The notes: generated by a model from the letters alone, not told the origin. A stretch of DNA of 64,000 nucleotides from Hyphomicrobiaceae bacterium (GCA_022842785.1 JALHOW010000003.1:62001-126000), one strand, 5' to 3'; counted from the stretch's first letter, positions 11,278-20,352 are shown. Numbers and translations are program-made.

Positions 11278-12951
11278 TCACTCGGCCGGCTGGAGGCGGA
11301 GGCCGGGCGCAGCAGCCACGCGCGGCTGTTCGGCGAGATCGACCGGGACATCGCCACGGATCGTGCGCCAGACGTTGTAGGCCATGATGAACCCACCGAT
11401 CAGGAAGAGGATGCCGCCGATTGCGCGGATCACGTAGTAGGGATGCATGGCCTCGACAGTCTCGATGAAGGAGTACTGGAGGAAGCCGAGGCTATCGTAG
11501 GCCCGCCACATCAGACCCTGCGTGATGCCCGACACCCACATCGCGGTGATGTAGAGCAGAATGCCGAGTGTCGAGATCCAGAAGTGCCACTCGACGAGAC
11601 GCATGGAGTAGAGGCCCGGACGCTTCCACAGCCACGGCACGAGGCAGTAGATCGCGCCGAACGAGACCATCGCGACCCAGCCGAGCGCACCCGAGTGCAC
11701 ATGGCCGATCGTCCAGTCGGTGTAGTGCGATAGCGAGTTCACCGCCTTGATGCTCATGAGCGGGCCTTCGAACGTCGACATGCCGTAGAACGCAACGGAC
11801 ACGACGAGCAGACGCACGACGGCATCGGTGCGGAGTTTGTCCCAGGCACCCGAGAGCGTCATGAGGCCGTTGATCATGCCACCCCATGAGGGCATCCACA
11901 GCATGATCGAGAAGGTCATGCCGAGCGTCTGCGCCCAGTCGGGCAGAGCGGTGTAGTGGAGGTGGTGCGGGCCTGCCCAGATGTAGAGGAAGATGAGCGT
12001 CCAGAAGTGCACGATCGAGAGGCGATAAGAGTAGACGGGCCGCTCCACGCGCTTCGGGATGAAGTAGTACATGATGCCGAGGAAGCCGGCGGTCAGGAAG
12101 AAGCCGACGGCGTTATGGCCGTACCACCACTGCGTCATGGCATCCTGCACGCCCGACCAGAGGATGTAGCTCGCCGGGCTCGTGAAGCTCACGGGGATGG
12201 CCGCGTTGTTCACCAGATGCAGCATCGCGATGGTCACGATGAAGGCGAGATAGAACCAGTTCGCGACGTAGATGTGCGGTTCCTTGCGGCGCCATATCGT
12301 GCCGAGGAACACGAGCAGATACGTGACCCAGATGATCGTCAGGAAGAGATCGGCGTACCACTCCGGCTCGGCGTACTCCTTGGCCTGCGTGATGCCGAGC
12401 AGGTAGCCCGTGCCGGCAATGGCAATGAAGAGCTGATAGCCCCACACGACGAACCACGGCGACCAGCGTCCGGCGAGGCGCGCGTGGCACGTGCGCTGGA
12501 CGACATAGAAGGACGTGCCGATGAGCACGTTGCCGCCGAAGGCAAAGATTACCGCGCTCGTGTGCAGCGGACGCAGGCGGCCGAAACTGAGCCAGGGCAG
12601 ATCGAAGTTGAGCGCGGGATAGGCGAGCTGCAGCGCGAGGATCACGCCAACGAGGAAGCCTGCAATGCCCCAGATGACGGCTGCCACGACGGTGACCTTG
12701 ATCGGCCCATCGAAGTATCCCTCGGGCGGCTCGTAGCTGCCGATCGCGATCGCCGCCTTCTCGCGGAAGGTGACGTTCAGGACGTAGATGCCGGCAATGG
12801 CCGACGCCACCATCATCAGCAAGCCATGGAACGACATGGCCGGGTCGCTCGACCCGAAAAACCAGATCGCACCGACGAGCGTGAAAACTCCGGCAGCCAG
12901 CACCGCCAGCACATCGCTAAATGCTTCCAGGCCCTCTCTCGTATCCGCCAT
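11278..12951 (-). CDS. ccoN: cbb3 cytochrome oxidase catalytic subunit I CcoN/FixN
   Basis: 557-residue haem-copper oxidase subunit with about twelve membrane helices. It contains low-spin haem b, high-spin haem b3 and CuB, and reduces oxygen at low oxygen tension. Family features include the [12 protein letters not shown] region in an early helix, [16 protein letters not shown] for the CuB ligands, and [17 protein letters not shown]. The ATG at 12951 is preceded by GGGGGA and gives MADTREGLE; an in-frame ATG at 12996 adds 15 residues and is less likely. It is the first gene of an eight-gene operon with an FNR/FixK site about 100 bp upstream. Confidence 0.97.
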   Translation of the reverse strand: MADTREGLEAFSDVLAVLAAGVFTLVGAIWFFGSSDPAMSFHGLLMMVASAIAGIYVLNVTFREKAAIAIGSYEPPEGYFDGPIKVTVVAAVIWGIAGFLVGVILALQLAYPALNFDLPWLSFGRLRPLHTSAVIFAFGGNVLIGTSFYVVQRTCHARLAGRWSPWFVVWGYQLFIAIAGTGYLLGITQAKEYAEPEWYADLFLTIIWVTYLLVFLGTIWRRKEPHIYVANWFYLAFIVTIAMLHLVNNAAIPVSFTSPASYILWSGVQDAMTQWWYGHNAVGFFLTAGFLGIMYYFIPKRVERPVYSYRLSIVHFWTLIFLYIWAGPHHLHYTALPDWAQTLGMTFSIMLWMPSWGGMINGLMTLSGAWDKLRTDAVVRLLVVSVAFYGMSTFEGPLMSIKAVNSLSHYTDWTIGHVHSGALGWVAMVSFGAIYCLVPWLWKRPGLYSMRLVEWHFWISTLGILLYITAMWVSGITQGLMWRAYDSLGFLQYSFIETVEAMHPYYVIRAIGGILFLIGGFIMAYNVWRTIRGDVPVDLAEQPRVAAAPGLRLQPAE

Positions 12952-13045
12952 CGCAGTATCCCCCGGATGCCCGAGCTGCCAGCCCTGCGCACGCATGCGG
13001 GGCGACCTAACGGGCGGACCTTAGAAAGGGGGGAGGACGGACAGC

Positions 13046-13059
13046 TTGATCCAGGTCAA
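13046..13059 (-). promoter_or_regulatory. FNR/FixK-type anaerobox upstream of ccoN
   Basis: The sequence TTGATCCAGGTCAA matches the consensus TTGAT-N4-ATCAA at nine of ten positions. Its centre is about 100 bp upstream of the ccoN start codon, a usual distance for FixK/FNR/Anr activation of the cbb3 operon under microoxic conditions. The match is seen; the regulator is inferred from the known control of fixNOQP. Confidence 0.75.
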
Positions 13060-13118
13060 GAACGGTTCAAGGAAGGATGGCGACGCGCGGTCGCAGACGT
13101 CGTACCGGCGTTGATATT

Positions 13119-13799
13119 TCAGACGCCGAGGATATCGGGCAATGCGGCGAGCGAGGTGATCTTGTGCTGCGGAGCGCCGCCGTCGATCAGCTTGGTGGCA
13201 TCGTGGATGCCGCCGTCGCGCACGATCTGGATGGTGGTCCAGCCCATGGCATTCGGCGCCACAAAATCCTTTACGGGATTGTCGCCCACATAGACGAAGC
13301 GATCGCCGGGCGCGCCGATAGACGCCGCTACGCGCTCGAAGGCCATTGGGTGCGGCTTGAAGTAGGCGCGCTCCTCGCCGAGCGCATCCGTATAGACGAT
13401 CTCGTGGAAGCGCGGTTCCAGCGCGAGTGCCGCGACCTTCTTGCGCTGGACCATCTGCGTGCCGTCGGTGATCAGGCCGAGCGGACCTTTGCTGCCGTAA
13501 TGATCCAGTGCCCAGGCGCCATCGTCGAACAGCGAGAGTTCTGCCACGGCGCCACGGTAGGCTTCCCTCAACGCCACGAGATGCTCTGGCCTGTGATCGG
13601 GAATGTGCGTCTGGAGCACCGTGGCAAACAACTTGCCCAGCATGCCCGCATCGAGGAGCCGCGTCATCTCCTCGCCGACGCCGTCGATGCCGAAGTGGAC
13701 TTTCGCCCATTCGCCGCACGCACGGAAGCCGCACAGCGCGAACTGGCGCTCGGGATAGAGCGTGTCGTCAAGGTCGAACACGACGCGCAGGCGGCTCAC
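13119..13799 (-). CDS. HAD-superfamily hydrolase (pyrimidine 5'-nucleotidase-like)
   Basis: 226-residue haloacid-dehalogenase fold phosphatase. Motif I is DLDDTLYPE (Asp9 and Asp11), motif II is LITDGT, the lysine is in YFKPHPMAF, and motif IV is YVGDNPVKDF. All four catalytic motifs are intact. The subfamily resembles YjjG/Sdt1-like nucleotidases, but the substrate is not certain. The GTG at 13799 was chosen because GGAG lies eight bases upstream and DLDDT then sits at the normal distance from the N-terminus. It lies 38 bp behind the MerR-ATPase gene, so they are probably cotranscribed. Confidence 0.85.
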   Translation of the reverse strand: MSRLRVVFDLDDTLYPERQFALCGFRACGEWAKVHFGIDGVGEEMTRLLDAGMLGKLFATVLQTHIPDHRPEHLVALREAYRGAVAELSLFDDGAWALDHYGSKGPLGLITDGTQMVQRKKVAALALEPRFHEIVYTDALGEERAYFKPHPMAFERVAASIGAPGDRFVYVGDNPVKDFVAPNAMGWTTIQIVRDGGIHDATKLIDGGAPQHKITSLAALPDILGV

Positions 13800-13837
13800 G
13801 TTGAGAACTCCGTTCCGATTGCAGGATCGAGCCTGTA

Positions 13838-14863
13838 TCATAGCGCGGTGCGCATGGCCACGACACCTTCCGAGCGCGCCCGCACCTCCGGCGATGCGAG
13901 ACATGTCGCGACCGCCTCATAGCCTGCGGCACCCGGCGTCGGCACGACAAAGCTCGGCGGCGCATGGTTTGCAGGGCAGAGAATAATCGTCTCGTTCGGA
14001 CCTACCGCTGCGAGATCGAGGATGGCATTGGAGCGCGTGAGCAGGAAGAGCGGAGGTGCATCGGCGGGTCGGCGACGGAGATAGGTGATCAGCGCTTCCT
14101 GCGTTTCCTCATCCAGCCCCTGCTCGACCATATCGACCACGAAGGCTTGGGGACCATTGGCCTCGAGTGCCGCAACCAAGGCGACGAGTGCCGGCGTCAA
14201 GGTTGCGCCCTCCTCGGCAAGCCACTGCAAGGCACGATCAACCTGTTCCTTGAGCCCCGGATCGGCCTCCATCCGAGCCTCCGCGGCAGCACCGTCGTCG
14301 GCCAACCGTTCAAGACCGAGGAAGACACCGCCGGGGAAGCCATCCGCAATCGCGCGCGCCAGCCGCGTCTTGCCGCTGAAGAGCGGACCGACGATGAAAT
14401 TGAGCGGACGGATATCGGTCAGCTCGAACCTTTCGCCACCCCACGGCCAGGGCAGATCGAATGCGACGGCCGGCATGGCTGACAGCATCAGCGGCGCAAG
14501 ATCGCCTGCACCGAGCGCTTGACCCTTGTCGAGCTCGGTACGCAGGCCGCGCACTTTGGCTATCTGCTCGGACAGACGACGCGCCTGACTTTCCAGATTT
14601 GACTGGTGGGCGGCCAACGCCGGTCGCACTGCGGCCGCATCGCGCTTGAGCACGACCTGCCCGACCTCAGCAAGGCTGAGGCCAAGCGCGCGCAGCGCGA
14701 CGATCTCGCGCGCACGCGCCATCTCGGGAGGACCGTAGGTGCGCCAGCCGGACACGGTGCGAGACGGGATCAGCAGGCCGCGCAGCTCATAGAGGCGGAG
14801 CGCCTTGGCGGACACGCCGAGCTGCCGCGCGGCTTCGGAAGGACTGAGGAAAGGGCCGGGCAT
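13838..14863 (-). CDS. MerR-family HTH regulator fused to a P-loop ATPase domain
   Basis: 341 residues. Residues 6-75 form a MerR winged helix-turn-helix (SEAARQLGVSAKALRLYELRGL, then GWRTYG and the LRALGLSLAEV helix). Residues 80-115 are a coiled-coil dimerisation helix. The C-terminal part is not a small-molecule binding domain but an NTPase: Walker A GPLFSGKT (159-166) and a Walker B-like strand AFVVDMVEQGLDEE (240-253), reminiscent of ABC/SMC-type ATPases. No ABC signature is obvious. It could sense nucleotide or energy state, or couple ATP hydrolysis to DNA rearrangement; both are inferences. It lies upstream of, and probably in one operon with, the HAD phosphatase gene. Confidence 0.8.
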   Translation of the reverse strand: MPGPFLSPSEAARQLGVSAKALRLYELRGLLIPSRTVSGWRTYGPPEMARAREIVALRALGLSLAEVGQVVLKRDAAAVRPALAAHQSNLESQARRLSEQIAKVRGLRTELDKGQALGAGDLAPLMLSAMPAVAFDLPWPWGGERFELTDIRPLNFIVGPLFSGKTRLARAIADGFPGGVFLGLERLADDGAAAEARMEADPGLKEQVDRALQWLAEEGATLTPALVALVAALEANGPQAFVVDMVEQGLDEETQEALITYLRRRPADAPPLFLLTRSNAILDLAAVGPNETIILCPANHAPPSFVVPTPGAAGYEAVATCLASPEVRARSEGVVAMRTAL

Positions 14864-14892
14864 GAATCACCTCGTTGCAGGTTGAGGCTGCC

Positions 14893-14923
14893 CTTATCGA
14901 CGCGGCCCCAAGGGCCGGGTCAA
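14893..14923 (-). promoter_or_regulatory. Candidate MerR-type promoter with a dyad in a 19-bp spacer
   Basis: Reading on the minus strand, a TTGACC -35 element (14923-14918) and a GATAAG -10-like element (14898-14893) are separated by 19 bp. The spacer contains a perfect dyad CGGCCC-TTG-GGGCCG (14917-14903). An over-long spacer carrying the operator is the hallmark of MerR-regulated promoters. It sits 30-60 bp upstream of the MerR-ATPase start, consistent with autoregulation. The -10 match is weak. Confidence 0.45.
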
Positions 14924-15060
14924 GCACTATTCCCGTTGGGCCTTGACGGTCTAGTGCGACTTTCCGCGAAACGAGTGGAGCCTCTCGTGCTGCGCCGCTA
15001 GGATATTTGCCGCATATGGGAGCCTAGGCAATACAGCCCCAAGCGAAGCGAGCTTCGATC

Positions 15061-15501
15061 ATGTCGGCGACGCACCTTACAGCAATCCGATATCCACGCG
15101 ACGAACATTGGATCTGCATGGAAACCACGCACCCGAGCTGGCATCAAATATCAGAAGCCGTGCGACGGATGGACGACAATGAGTATCCAATCGTCCAGCT
15201 AAGCTGGAAGAATGTGGAAAGCTGTGGCGAGGATGAAGAGGCGCTCAACATAATAGGAGGAAGCGGCGCAGGCTTTGCCATGTTCGAGTTTATGGGCAGA
15301 TGGCAGTTTGAGGACCCGCTCGGCAACGATGAAGAAGTGCGGCTTTGGCATAGCGATCAAGGTTACTACTGCAAGCGCAAGAACATCCTTGCCGATGTTG
15401 GCGACGCACTTTTGTTGGCGCAGGTGTACTTCGAGACCGGATCATACGAAGCGCTGGAAAACGTCTCGGCCGAATTGCGCAACAAACAGGGGAGCCGCTA
15501 G
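15061..15501 (+). CDS. Acidic hypothetical protein, possibly immunity-like
   Basis: 146 residues, rich in Asp and Glu, without a signal peptide or membrane segment. Conserved-looking blocks are PIVQLSWKN, NIIGG-G-FAMFEFMG, and RLWHSDQGYYCKRKN. I do not recognise a named family with certainty. Size, acidity and isolation resemble orphan immunity proteins of polymorphic toxin systems. Base use is clearly less GC-rich than the flanking genes, suggesting acquisition by transfer. The upstream ribosome site is weak, and an in-frame ATG at 15118 is an alternative start. No toxin gene is adjacent. Confidence 0.6.
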   Translation: MSATHLTAIRYPRDEHWICMETTHPSWHQISEAVRRMDDNEYPIVQLSWKNVESCGEDEEALNIIGGSGAGFAMFEFMGRWQFEDPLGNDEEVRLWHSDQGYYCKRKNILADVGDALLLAQVYFETGSYEALENVSAELRNKQGSR

Positions 15502-15521
15502 CCGGCCCCGGCGCCCGAGCT

Positions 15522-17090
15522 CTATGGCAGCGGCAGCGTTTCATGCTCGCGGAGCTTGGCACCGGTCATGTTGTCGACCTCGACGAGGCGCACGCGGAAG
15601 CCCCAGAGCCGCGCGACGTGCATGAGCGTGCGGTCGCACTCGTCCTTGTCGAGCAGAATGCCATCGCGCACGAAGTGCGTGAGCACCAGGCGGCGGCTAC
15701 CCGAGAGATCGGCGTCGGTCACCTGGATGTCCGGATCCTGCTGCGAGACGTCGTACTGGCGCGCCAGCAGGCGGCGGACATCACGGTAGCCCGTCTCGTC
15801 GTGGATGGTCTCGACGCGCACCGCATGGTCCTCGGACTTGTTGCGGATGTGGAAGATGCGGAAGTCGCGAATGACCTTCGGGCTCAGGAACTGATGGATG
15901 AAGCTCTCGTCGCGGAAGTTCGCCCAGGCATCCTTCAGCGTCTCCATGGGCTGGCCATTGCCCGCGAAGTCTGGGAACCACTTGCGATCCTCATCCGTCG
16001 GCTCGAGGCAGATGCGCTTGATGTCGCGCATCATGGCGAATCCCAGCGCATAGGGATTGAAGCCAGAGAAGCCGCGATCGGAAAACGCCGGCTGATACAC
16101 GACCGCCGAGTGCATGTGCATGAACTCGAGCATGGAGCCGTCCGTGACGAGCCCCTTCTCATAAAGGCGATTCATGATCTCGTAGTGCACGAACGTCGCG
16201 CAGCCCTCGTTCATCACCTTGGTCTGGCGCTGCGGATAGAAATAGGTCGAGAGCACGCGCACGATGCGCAGGATCTCGCGCTTCCAACCCGACAGTTTGG
16301 GCGAATGCTTCTCGAGGAAGTAGAGCAGGTTCTCCTCAGGCACGATCGGCGGCGAGGAATCGACGACGACCTCCTCGGCCTTGGCCTCCGGCTTCGACTG
16401 CGGCAGCGTCCGCCAGAGCTCGTTGTAGATCTCGATCTCGTACTCGCGACGTTTGATCTCGCGCTCGCGTGCCTTCGCAGGATCAAAGCGGCGACGCGGC
16501 GCGGCATTGCGGCTAACGCCCTGGTTCATGAGCGCGTGCGCGGCGTCGATCACGGCTTCGACAGTCGAGACACCGAAGCGCTCTTCGCAGTCGGCTACGA
16601 ATTTCTTCGCGAAAGCGAGATACTCGAGGATGGCATCGGCCTGAGTCCACTGCTTGAAGAGGTAGTTGTTCTTGAAGAAGTGGTTGTGCCCCATGGCGGC
16701 GTGCGCGAGCACGAGGCACTGCATGGTCATGGAGTTCTCCTCCATGATGTAGTTGATGCAGGGATCCGAATTGATCACGATCTCGAAGGCGAGCGAACGC
16801 GCGCCCTTGCGGTAAAACATCTCGTCGTGGGCGAAGCGCTTGCCGAACGACCAGTGGCGGTACATGACCGGCATGCCGATCGAGGAGTAGGCATCGAGCA
16901 TCTGCTCGGCCGTGATGACCTCGATCTGGTTGCGGTAGATGTCGAGGCCCATCTCGCCGAGACCGATCTCGGCAATGGCGTCGTAAGTCTGATTGATGAG
17001 ATCAAAATTCCAATCGGGGCCCTCGAAGAGCGGCTTCGAGGCCTTGAGCGCGGGCTTGGGCCCAATCTGGGGAACATCCGTCAAGGTCAT
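15522..17090 (-). CDS. SpoVR-family protein (YcgB-like)
   Basis: 522-residue soluble protein of the SpoVR family. Visible family blocks include NYIMEENSMTMQCLVLAHAAMGHNHFFKNN near residue 115-145 and NEGCATFVHYEIMNRLYEKG around 290. SpoVR proteins occur with PrkA and YeaH in many proteobacteria and act in stationary-phase and stress physiology; the biochemical role is not settled. It is the third gene of the prkA-yeaH-spoVR set and starts 11 bp after the yeaH stop. Length is normal for the family. Confidence 0.95.
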   Translation of the reverse strand: MTLTDVPQIGPKPALKASKPLFEGPDWNFDLINQTYDAIAEIGLGEMGLDIYRNQIEVITAEQMLDAYSSIGMPVMYRHWSFGKRFAHDEMFYRKGARSLAFEIVINSDPCINYIMEENSMTMQCLVLAHAAMGHNHFFKNNYLFKQWTQADAILEYLAFAKKFVADCEERFGVSTVEAVIDAAHALMNQGVSRNAAPRRRFDPAKAREREIKRREYEIEIYNELWRTLPQSKPEAKAEEVVVDSSPPIVPEENLLYFLEKHSPKLSGWKREILRIVRVLSTYFYPQRQTKVMNEGCATFVHYEIMNRLYEKGLVTDGSMLEFMHMHSAVVYQPAFSDRGFSGFNPYALGFAMMRDIKRICLEPTDEDRKWFPDFAGNGQPMETLKDAWANFRDESFIHQFLSPKVIRDFRIFHIRNKSEDHAVRVETIHDETGYRDVRRLLARQYDVSQQDPDIQVTDADLSGSRRLVLTHFVRDGILLDKDECDRTLMHVARLWGFRVRLVEVDNMTGAKLREHETLPLP

Positions 17091-17101
17091 GGGCGGCTAC
17101 C

Positions 17102-18379
17102 TCAGGCGCCTGCAGAGGCGGAGAACAGCTCGTGGAAGACCGGGAAGATCTCGGACGGGCTCGTCACGCGGCGCATGGCGAAGTGCTTGTTGCGCTCCGC
17201 GATCTCCTTGTAGCCGTCCCACACGATCGTATCACCAAAGCCGATCTGCTCGCTCACTTCGATATAGGCGAAATACTGGCATACGGGCAGTAAACTGTTC
17301 TCGACGAGATTGAGGCAGCGGCCCATGTCATCGGGGATGTTGTCGCCGTCCGAAGCTTGTGCGGCGTAGATATTCCAATCCTCGGGCGAATAGCGATCGC
17401 GCACGATACGGTCCATTTCCTCGAGCGCTGTCGAGATGACCGTGCCACCGGTCTCGACACCACGGAAGAAAGTCTCCTCGTCGACCTCGCTCGCCGTGCT
17501 CGTGTGGCGCACGAAGACGACATCGACCTCGCGATAGTGCCGCGACAGGAAGAGGTGAAGGAGCATGAAGAAGCGCTTGGCGAGATCCTTCAAGGGCTCG
17601 GTCATGGAGGCAGAGGCGTCCATGAGGCAGAACATGACGGCCTGCGTCGCCGGCCTCGGCACGCGCTCGGTCCGATTGTACTGGAGGTCGATCGGATCGA
17701 CGTAGGCGATCGTACGCCTCAGGCGCAGCATTTTGTCCAGCCGCGCGCGCAGCTCCGCGATGCGCGTCTCGTCGCGAGGCACGTCCGTCTCGGCTTCCGC
17801 GAGCAGGCGCTCGAGCTGGAGCACATCGGTATCTTTGGGGCGACGAAGTGCGATACGCCGCGCGAGCGAGCGGCGCATGGTGCGCACTCGATTGAGCTTC
17901 GCGGGCGGGCCATCCGACGTGTAGCCGGCGCGCTGCGGCACCGGCGACTTGAGATCCTTGAGCTGCGTCTTGATGAGATTCGGCAGCTTCAGATCCTCGA
18001 AGAACAGGTCGAGGAACTCCTCCTTGGAGAGCGTGAAGACGAAATCGTCCTGGCCTTCGCCGTCGGCACTCGCCTGCCCGCCACCACCACCGCCGCCACC
18101 GCCTTGCGGCTTCGGGATGAGGTCGCCGACCTTGTAGTCTTTGTTGCCCGGCAGGATCATGTCGCGCGTGCCGGAATCGCGGCTGTGCGAGAAGGAGGGC
18201 TCGCGCACGCTCTTCGAGCGGATCGAGATCTTCTCGGAGCCTTCGACCTCGGTGACCTTGCGCTTCTTGAGCGCGTCCCTGACCGCTTCGCGGATATCGG
18301 CCTTGGCCCGGCGAACAAAGCGCTGCCGGTTACCAAGGCTTTTGGACTTCGGGTTGAGCCGGCGATCAATAATGTTCAT
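17102..18379 (-). CDS. YeaH/YhbH-family protein (DUF444)
   Basis: 425 residues. The N-terminal half is basic and contains a glycine run (about residues 93-100, nine Gly in a row). The C-terminal half is a von Willebrand A-like domain: a MIDAS-like motif FCLMDASASM, then HTSTASEVDEETFF and GGTVIS. YeaH-type proteins are partners of the kinase PrkA/YeaG in the enterobacterial starvation response. It lies 26 bp downstream of prkA and 11 bp upstream of spoVR. Confidence 0.94.
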   Translation of the reverse strand: MNIIDRRLNPKSKSLGNRQRFVRRAKADIREAVRDALKKRKVTEVEGSEKISIRSKSVREPSFSHSRDSGTRDMILPGNKDYKVGDLIPKPQGGGGGGGGGQASADGEGQDDFVFTLSKEEFLDLFFEDLKLPNLIKTQLKDLKSPVPQRAGYTSDGPPAKLNRVRTMRRSLARRIALRRPKDTDVLQLERLLAEAETDVPRDETRIAELRARLDKMLRLRRTIAYVDPIDLQYNRTERVPRPATQAVMFCLMDASASMTEPLKDLAKRFFMLLHLFLSRHYREVDVVFVRHTSTASEVDEETFFRGVETGGTVISTALEEMDRIVRDRYSPEDWNIYAAQASDGDNIPDDMGRCLNLVENSLLPVCQYFAYIEVSEQIGFGDTIVWDGYKEIAERNKHFAMRRVTSPSEIFPVFHELFSASAGA

Positions 18380-18405
18380 TCACGGCCCCCAGCCCAACCA
18401 GCGGG

Positions 18406-20352
18406 TCAGCTCGACTTCTTCACGCGCATGTACCATTCCACAAGCCGGCGGACCTGACGCGGGGTGTAGTGGCGCGCCACCATGCGATCGACGAACTCGT
18501 GGTGCTTCTTCTCGGCGTCGCTGTCCTTCTTGGCGCCGAAGCTGATGACCGGGAGCAGATCCTCGACCTGGCTGAACATTCGCCGCTCGATGACGTCGCG
18601 GATCTTCTCGTAGCTCGTCCAGTCCGGATTCTTGCCGCCGTTGCGCGCGCGCGCCCGGAGCGAGAACTTGACGACCTCGTAGCGGAAGTCCTTCGGATTG
18701 GCGATACCGGCCGGCTTCTCGATTTTGGAAAGCTCCTGGTCGAGCAGTTCGCGGCTCATGAGCTGGCCCGTGTCGGGATCCTTGAAGTCGTGATCCTCGA
18801 TCCAGGAGTCGGCATAAGCGACGTAGCGATCGAACAGGTTCTGGCCGTAGTCGTTGTACGATTCGAGATAGGCCTTCTGGATCTCGTTGCCGATGAACTC
18901 CGCGTAGCGCGGCGAGAGATCTTCCTTGATGAACTCGAGGTAGCGCTGTTCCGTATCCTCGGGCATCTGCTCTCGCTTGATGGCCTGCTCGAGCACGTAC
19001 ATGAGATGCACTGGATCGGCGCTGATCTCGTGGCTGTCGAAGTTGAAGGTCTCCGAAAGGATCTTGTAGGCAAACCGCGTCGAAGCGCCGTCCATGCCTT
19101 CCGTGACGCCGGCGGCATCGCGGTATTCCTGCATGGTGCGCGCGTGCGGATCAGTATCCTTGAGATTCTCGCCGTCATAGACGCGCATCTTCGAGAAGAG
19201 CTGCGAGTTCTCGTGCTCCTTGAGGCGGCTCAGCACCGAGAACTGCGATAGCATCTCGAGCGTGCCCGGCGCGCATGAAGCATCGGCGAGCTCGCTCGCC
19301 TGAAGCAGCTTGTCGTAGATCTTCTTCTCTTCCGTAACGCGCAGGCAGTACGGCACCTTGATCACGCAGATACGGTCGAGGAAGGCCTCGTTGGTGCGGT
19401 TGGCGCGGAAGCTCTGCCACTCGCTCTCGTTCGAGTGCGCGATGATGATGCCCTGATACGGCAGCGCGCCGACGTTCTCGGTGCCGACGTAACTGCGATC
19501 CTGCGTCGCCGTCAGCAGCGGATGCAGCATCTTGAGCGGCGCCTTGAACATCTCGACGAATTCGAGAAGCCCCTGCGTCGTGCGGTTGAGGCCGCCCGAG
19601 TAGGAATAGGCATCGGCGTCGTTCTGGCCGAAGTGCTCGAGCCTGCGAATGTCGACCTTGCCGACCAGCGCCGAGATGTCCTGGTTGTTCTCGTCACCCG
19701 GCTCGGTCTTGGCAATGCAGATCTGGCGCAGCTTCGAGGGGTAAAGCTTGACGACCGTGAACTTCGAGATGTCGCCACCGAACTCATCGAGGCGCTTCAC
19801 CGCCCACGGCGAGATGAATCCCCCAAGTATGCGCACGGGAATCCCGTACTTCTCCTCGAGATGCGGGCCCATGGTCTCGGGATTGAACAGACCGAGCGGG
19901 CTCTCGAAGATCGGGCTGATCTCGTTGCCTGCTTTGAGCACGTAGATCGGGCAGGCCTCCATGAGATCCTTGAGGCGCTCGGCGAGCGAGGACTTGCCGC
20001 CGCCGACGGGACCAAGGAGGTAGAGGATCTGCTTGCGCTCCTCGAGGCCCTGTGCGGCGTGGCGGAAATAGCCGACGATGCGCTCGATCGTGTCCTCGAG
20101 ACCGTAGAAATCCTTGAATGCCGGATAGACCTTGATCGTGCGGTTCATGAAGATGCGGCCGAGGCGCGCATCGTCCGCCGTGTTGACCATGGTCGGATCG
20201 CCGATGGCTTTGAGCATGCGCTCAGCCGGCGTGGCGTACATCGACGGATCCTTGCGGCACCCCTCGAGGTAATCCTTCAGAGGGATAACGACCTGCTTCT
20301 GGCGGTCGTAGCTCTGAGCGTAGAGGTCGAAGATCTCGCTGCGCGTCGCCAT
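18406..20352 (-). CDS. prkA: PrkA/YeaG serine protein kinase
   Basis: 648-residue AAA+-type protein kinase. An N-terminal PrkA AAA domain holds the Walker A motif GPVGGGKSS (residues 114-122). A C-terminal region follows with the helical part resembling protein kinases. PrkA/YeaG phosphorylates Ser/Thr in vitro and supports adaptation to nutrient starvation. It heads the prkA-yeaH-spoVR operon. The ATG at 20352 matches the family start. The 690 bp upstream is non-coding and structured, so control is probably at this leader or promoter region. Confidence 0.96.
   Translation of the reverse strand: MATRSEIFDLYAQSYDRQKQVVIPLKDYLEGCRKDPSMYATPAERMLKAIGDPTMVNTADDARLGRIFMNRTIKVYPAFKDFYGLEDTIERIVGYFRHAAQGLEERKQILYLLGPVGGGKSSLAERLKDLMEACPIYVLKAGNEISPIFESPLGLFNPETMGPHLEEKYGIPVRILGGFISPWAVKRLDEFGGDISKFTVVKLYPSKLRQICIAKTEPGDENNQDISALVGKVDIRRLEHFGQNDADAYSYSGGLNRTTQGLLEFVEMFKAPLKMLHPLLTATQDRSYVGTENVGALPYQGIIIAHSNESEWQSFRANRTNEAFLDRICVIKVPYCLRVTEEKKIYDKLLQASELADASCAPGTLEMLSQFSVLSRLKEHENSQLFSKMRVYDGENLKDTDPHARTMQEYRDAAGVTEGMDGASTRFAYKILSETFNFDSHEISADPVHLMYVLEQAIKREQMPEDTEQRYLEFIKEDLSPRYAEFIGNEIQKAYLESYNDYGQNLFDRYVAYADSWIEDHDFKDPDTGQLMSRELLDQELSKIEKPAGIANPKDFRYEVVKFSLRARARNGGKNPDWTSYEKIRDVIERRMFSQVEDLLPVISFGAKKDSDAEKKHHEFVDRMVARHYTPRQVRRLVEWYMRVKKSS

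Noticed and set aside
15543-17213. 556-codon plus-strand ORF opposite the spoVR gene
   Set aside because: It is an antisense shadow of SpoVR caused by high GC at codon position three; it has no domain pattern.
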